Below are positions 61,860 through 64,000 of a stretch of DNA of 64,000 bases, in pieces. Under the pieces are notes generated by a model. It saw only the letters and a program-made list of their open reading frames with translations. It searched no databases and was not told the origin of the DNA. The number at the start of each line of letters is the position of its first letter. Position 1 is the stretch's first letter. The position numbers were made by a program, and so were the translations under genes. Source of the stretch: an uncultured Aquimarina sp. (GTDB lineage: Bacteria > Bacteroidota > Bacteroidia > Flavobacteriales > Flavobacteriaceae); NCBI GenBank assembly GCA_947498455.1, contig CANMKK010000001.1:310001-374000 (forward strand). Reading direction: 5' to 3'.

Positions 61860-62774
61860 ATGGTTGATATAACACATAAAAATAACACATTACGCACAGC
61901 AGTCGCTCAGGCAATTGTTAAGGTTGGAAGTTCGAAAACAATAGACGCAATTAAGGCTAAAAAAATTCCTAAGGGAGATGTTTTTGAAATGGCAAAAACT
62001 GCTGGGTTATTTGCTGTAAAAAGAACAAGTGACATTATTCCTGATTGTCATCCATTGCCTATAGAATACACAAGCATTGAGTATACAATAAATAATCTGG
62101 AAATTATAATTGATATTACAGTAAAGACTATCTATAAAACAGGTGTAGAAGTTGAAGCTATGCACGGAGCATCTGTGGTAGCACTTACCATGTATGATAT
62201 GCTAAAACCTATTGATAAGAATATAGAGATTAGTACCATAAAGTTATTACATAAAAAAGGAGGGAAATCTAGTTATAAAGACAACGGAAAACCATATTCA
62301 GCTGGGGTTGTAGTATGTTCAGATTCTATCGCTGCCGGACATAAAGAAGATAGAGCCGGAAAAACTATAATTACTAAACTTAAAGAATGTGGAGTACAAA
62401 TTAACTCATATTCAATCATCCCTGATGAGAGGAGTGAAATACAAGAAAAAGTCAAAGATTTAAAAACTTCGGGAAATGATCTTATCATTTTTACAGGAGG
62501 AACAGGATTGTCCCCTAGAGACGTAACACCAGAAGCAATTGTACCTTTACTAGACCGTCGTATCCCGGGAATAGAAGAAACTATACGCAATTACGGGCAG
62601 AATCGCATGCCTTATGCTATGTTATCCAGAAGTGTGTCTGGTATTATAGGTGATTCGATTGTATTAGCACTTCCAGGATCTACTAATGGTGCTAAGGAAT
62701 CTATGGAAGCAATCTTTCCATCGATATTACATCTATTCAAAGTTCTTAAAGGGGCAACACATGATAATATTTAA
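61860..62774 (+). CDS. moaCB: Bifunctional MoaC/MoaB molybdenum cofactor protein
   Basis: A 304-residue fusion. Residues about 1-145 are MoaC (GDVFEMAKTAG, DIIPDCHPLPI, VEAMHGASVVALTMYDMLK). Residues about 150-304 are MoaB/MogA (VVCSDSIAAGHKEDRAG, FTGGTGLSPRDVTPEA, ALPGSTNGAKESMEAI). MoaC makes cyclic pyranopterin phosphate with MoaA; MoaB adenylylates molybdopterin. Such fusions are known in Bacteroidota. Confidence 0.94.
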   Translation: MVDITHKNNTLRTAVAQAIVKVGSSKTIDAIKAKKIPKGDVFEMAKTAGLFAVKRTSDIIPDCHPLPIEYTSIEYTINNLEIIIDITVKTIYKTGVEVEAMHGASVVALTMYDMLKPIDKNIEISTIKLLHKKGGKSSYKDNGKPYSAGVVVCSDSIAAGHKEDRAGKTIITKLKECGVQINSYSIIPDERSEIQEKVKDLKTSGNDLIIFTGGTGLSPRDVTPEAIVPLLDRRIPGIEETIRNYGQNRMPYAMLSRSVSGIIGDSIVLALPGSTNGAKESMEAIFPSILHLFKVLKGATHDNI

Positions 62775-62790
62775 ATGAAATTAGGTAATT

Positions 62791-63798
62791 GTGAATACGA
62801 GAAACAATGACATATTAACAGATTCTAATGGGCGTGTTCACTCATATCTAAGAATATCGTTGACTGATAAGTGCAATCTAAGGTGTACATACTGTATGCC
62901 CGCAAACGGTATTTTGGTTACTCCTAAGGAACACCTGATGACTGCAGATGAAATATACACTATAGCAAAACAATTTGTATCTCTTGGTGTGTATAAAATA
63001 AGGTTAACTGGTGGAGAACCTTTTGTCAGAAAGGATTTTCCTCGGATATTAGAAAAGCTAAGTAGTTTACCAATAGAAATAGGTATTACAACCAATGGCA
63101 TATTGGCCGATCGTTTCCTATCATTACTTAAAAAAAATAGTATCAAAACTATTACTATAAGTATTGATACATTACATAAAACTAAATTTCAAAAGATTAC
63201 TCGTCGTAATGAATTTGACAAAGTTTGGAAAACCATACAACTTTATCAAAATGAAGGATTTATAGTGAAATTAAATATTGTACTTATCAAAAACTTTAAT
63301 GATAATGAAATAATTGATTTCATAAGTTTAACTAAAGATAAAAATATCATTATTCGATTTATCGAATTTATGCCTTTTGATGGTAATCAATGGAATTCGG
63401 ATAAACTTGTTTCCCAAAAAGAAATTATTGACACGGTAAACTATGTATATCCCTTACAACTTCAAAAAATAGCAGATACGCCTAATGATACAGCTAAGAA
63501 TTATAAAATTGAAGGACATCAAGGTAGTTTCGCTATAATTAGTTCTGTTACCAATCCATTTTGCGATACTTGTAACCGGATACGTATCACCGCCGATGGT
63601 AAATTAAAAAATTGCTTATTCTCCAGTGAAGAATTTTCGCTATTAACCCCGCTTAGGGCAAATCAATCTATTACTCCTGTAATCAAAGCCGCTTTACACT
63701 ATAAACACACTACCCGAGGAGGTATGGATACCGAATTAAAATTACAAAATTCCGATTTACATTCTAAAAATCGAAGCATGATATCAATAGGTGGTTAG
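62791..63798 (+). CDS. moaA: GTP 3',8-cyclase MoaA
   Basis: A 335-residue radical SAM enzyme. N-terminal cluster cysteines C28, C32 and C35 (CNLRCTYC); C-terminal cluster CDTCNRIRITADGKLKNC; ends with the GG tail MISIGG needed for catalysis. The start is GTG; no in-frame ATG lies between the upstream stop and the cluster. It makes the precursor used by MoaC. Last gene of the operon, followed by a MITE end. Confidence 0.95.
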   Translation: MNTRNNDILTDSNGRVHSYLRISLTDKCNLRCTYCMPANGILVTPKEHLMTADEIYTIAKQFVSLGVYKIRLTGGEPFVRKDFPRILEKLSSLPIEIGITTNGILADRFLSLLKKNSIKTITISIDTLHKTKFQKITRRNEFDKVWKTIQLYQNEGFIVKLNIVLIKNFNDNEIIDFISLTKDKNIIIRFIEFMPFDGNQWNSDKLVSQKEIIDTVNYVYPLQLQKIADTPNDTAKNYKIEGHQGSFAIISSVTNPFCDTCNRIRITADGKLKNCLFSSEEFSLLTPLRANQSITPVIKAALHYKHTTRGGMDTELKLQNSDLHSKNRSMISIGG

Positions 63799-63803
63799 AA
63801 TAA

Positions 63804-63834
63804 CTTATACGAATTTCTTATCCATAAATCGTAT
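63804..63834. repeat. MITE-like repeat, single right end
   Basis: CTTATACGAATTTCTTATCC followed by ATAAATCGTAT matches the right end of copies 2 and 3; the rest of the element is absent. It lies directly after moaA. Confidence 0.75.
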
Positions 63835-64000
63835 TAATTAGAAAACATCACTTTTTTTATAAAAAAAATGTTATATTTAAAACATATCTCCCTAGCACCT
63901 TAAAAGACACAACTCACCTAATTGGGCTAATTAGTATAAATTGTCAACCAAACGGTCGTCTATGAATGATTCTCCCTGGTTTTTATCAGAAACTACTAAA

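Overview
The window looks like chromosomal DNA from a marine Flavobacteriaceae bacterium, plausibly Aquimarina or a close relative. The genus is inference. The support is AT-rich DNA, several secreted proteins ending in type IX secretion (T9SS) sorting domains, a TAnnTTTG-type promoter box, few recognisable Shine-Dalgarno sites, and typical Bacteroidota gene sets (ECF sigma/MscS operon, cydAB, pta-ackA, pxpABC, MoaC/MoaB fusion). No rRNA, tRNA, CRISPR array or intact transposase was seen.

Layout. 1-8 kb: the end of a PKD-containing T9SS protein, a secreted DsrE-like protein, an M20 amidohydrolase, a membrane-anchored glutamate-synthase-like flavoprotein with a small membrane protein, and a TPR/CPBP membrane protease. 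8-14.4 kb: an intact reprolysin-like T9SS protease paralogous to the first fragment, then a DNA-alkylation-repair cluster (AraC-Ogt fusion, 2OG oxygenase, stand-alone Ada zinc domain, AlkB). 14.4-24 kb: a minus-strand set of M1 aminopeptidase plus two tandem patatins, divergent recG, a 42-bp minisatellite, a decayed GH89 alpha-N-acetylglucosaminidase, and selO. 24-33 kb (minus): cydAB, an ECF sigma/small protein/MscS operon, ackA-pta, and a decayed TauE/SafE-like fragment. 33-41.6 kb: an orphan lpxD, gene remnants, the 5-oxoprolinase operon (DUF2891 lipoprotein, NRAMP-like carrier, pxpA, pxpB, pxpC), and a CHAP-type cell-wall hydrolase. 41.6-57.5 kb: an LRR T9SS protein, a ComM/YifB ATPase, aspartate kinase with a divergent ACT-domain gene, a giant frameshifted T9SS protease, and a RES/Xre toxin-antitoxin pair. 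58-63.8 kb: a small secreted protein and a complete-looking molybdopterin operon (moeA, modE-like, mobA, moaD, moaE, moaCB, moaA).

The most informative non-coding signals are: a perfect ModE-like operator just before the modE-like gene; a family of about 160-190 bp palindromic MITE-like repeats (three full copies, two ends), two of which carry an extra internal block; two further dispersed repeat pairs; a minisatellite with a nested 168-bp duplication; paired operator-like repeats upstream of the toxin-antitoxin operon; and at least four decayed genes. The best functional leads are the NRAMP-like carrier lacking the canonical metal-binding motif inside the 5-oxoprolinase operon, the split Ada response, the ModE-controlled Moco operon, and the ACT-domain protein divergent from aspartate kinase.
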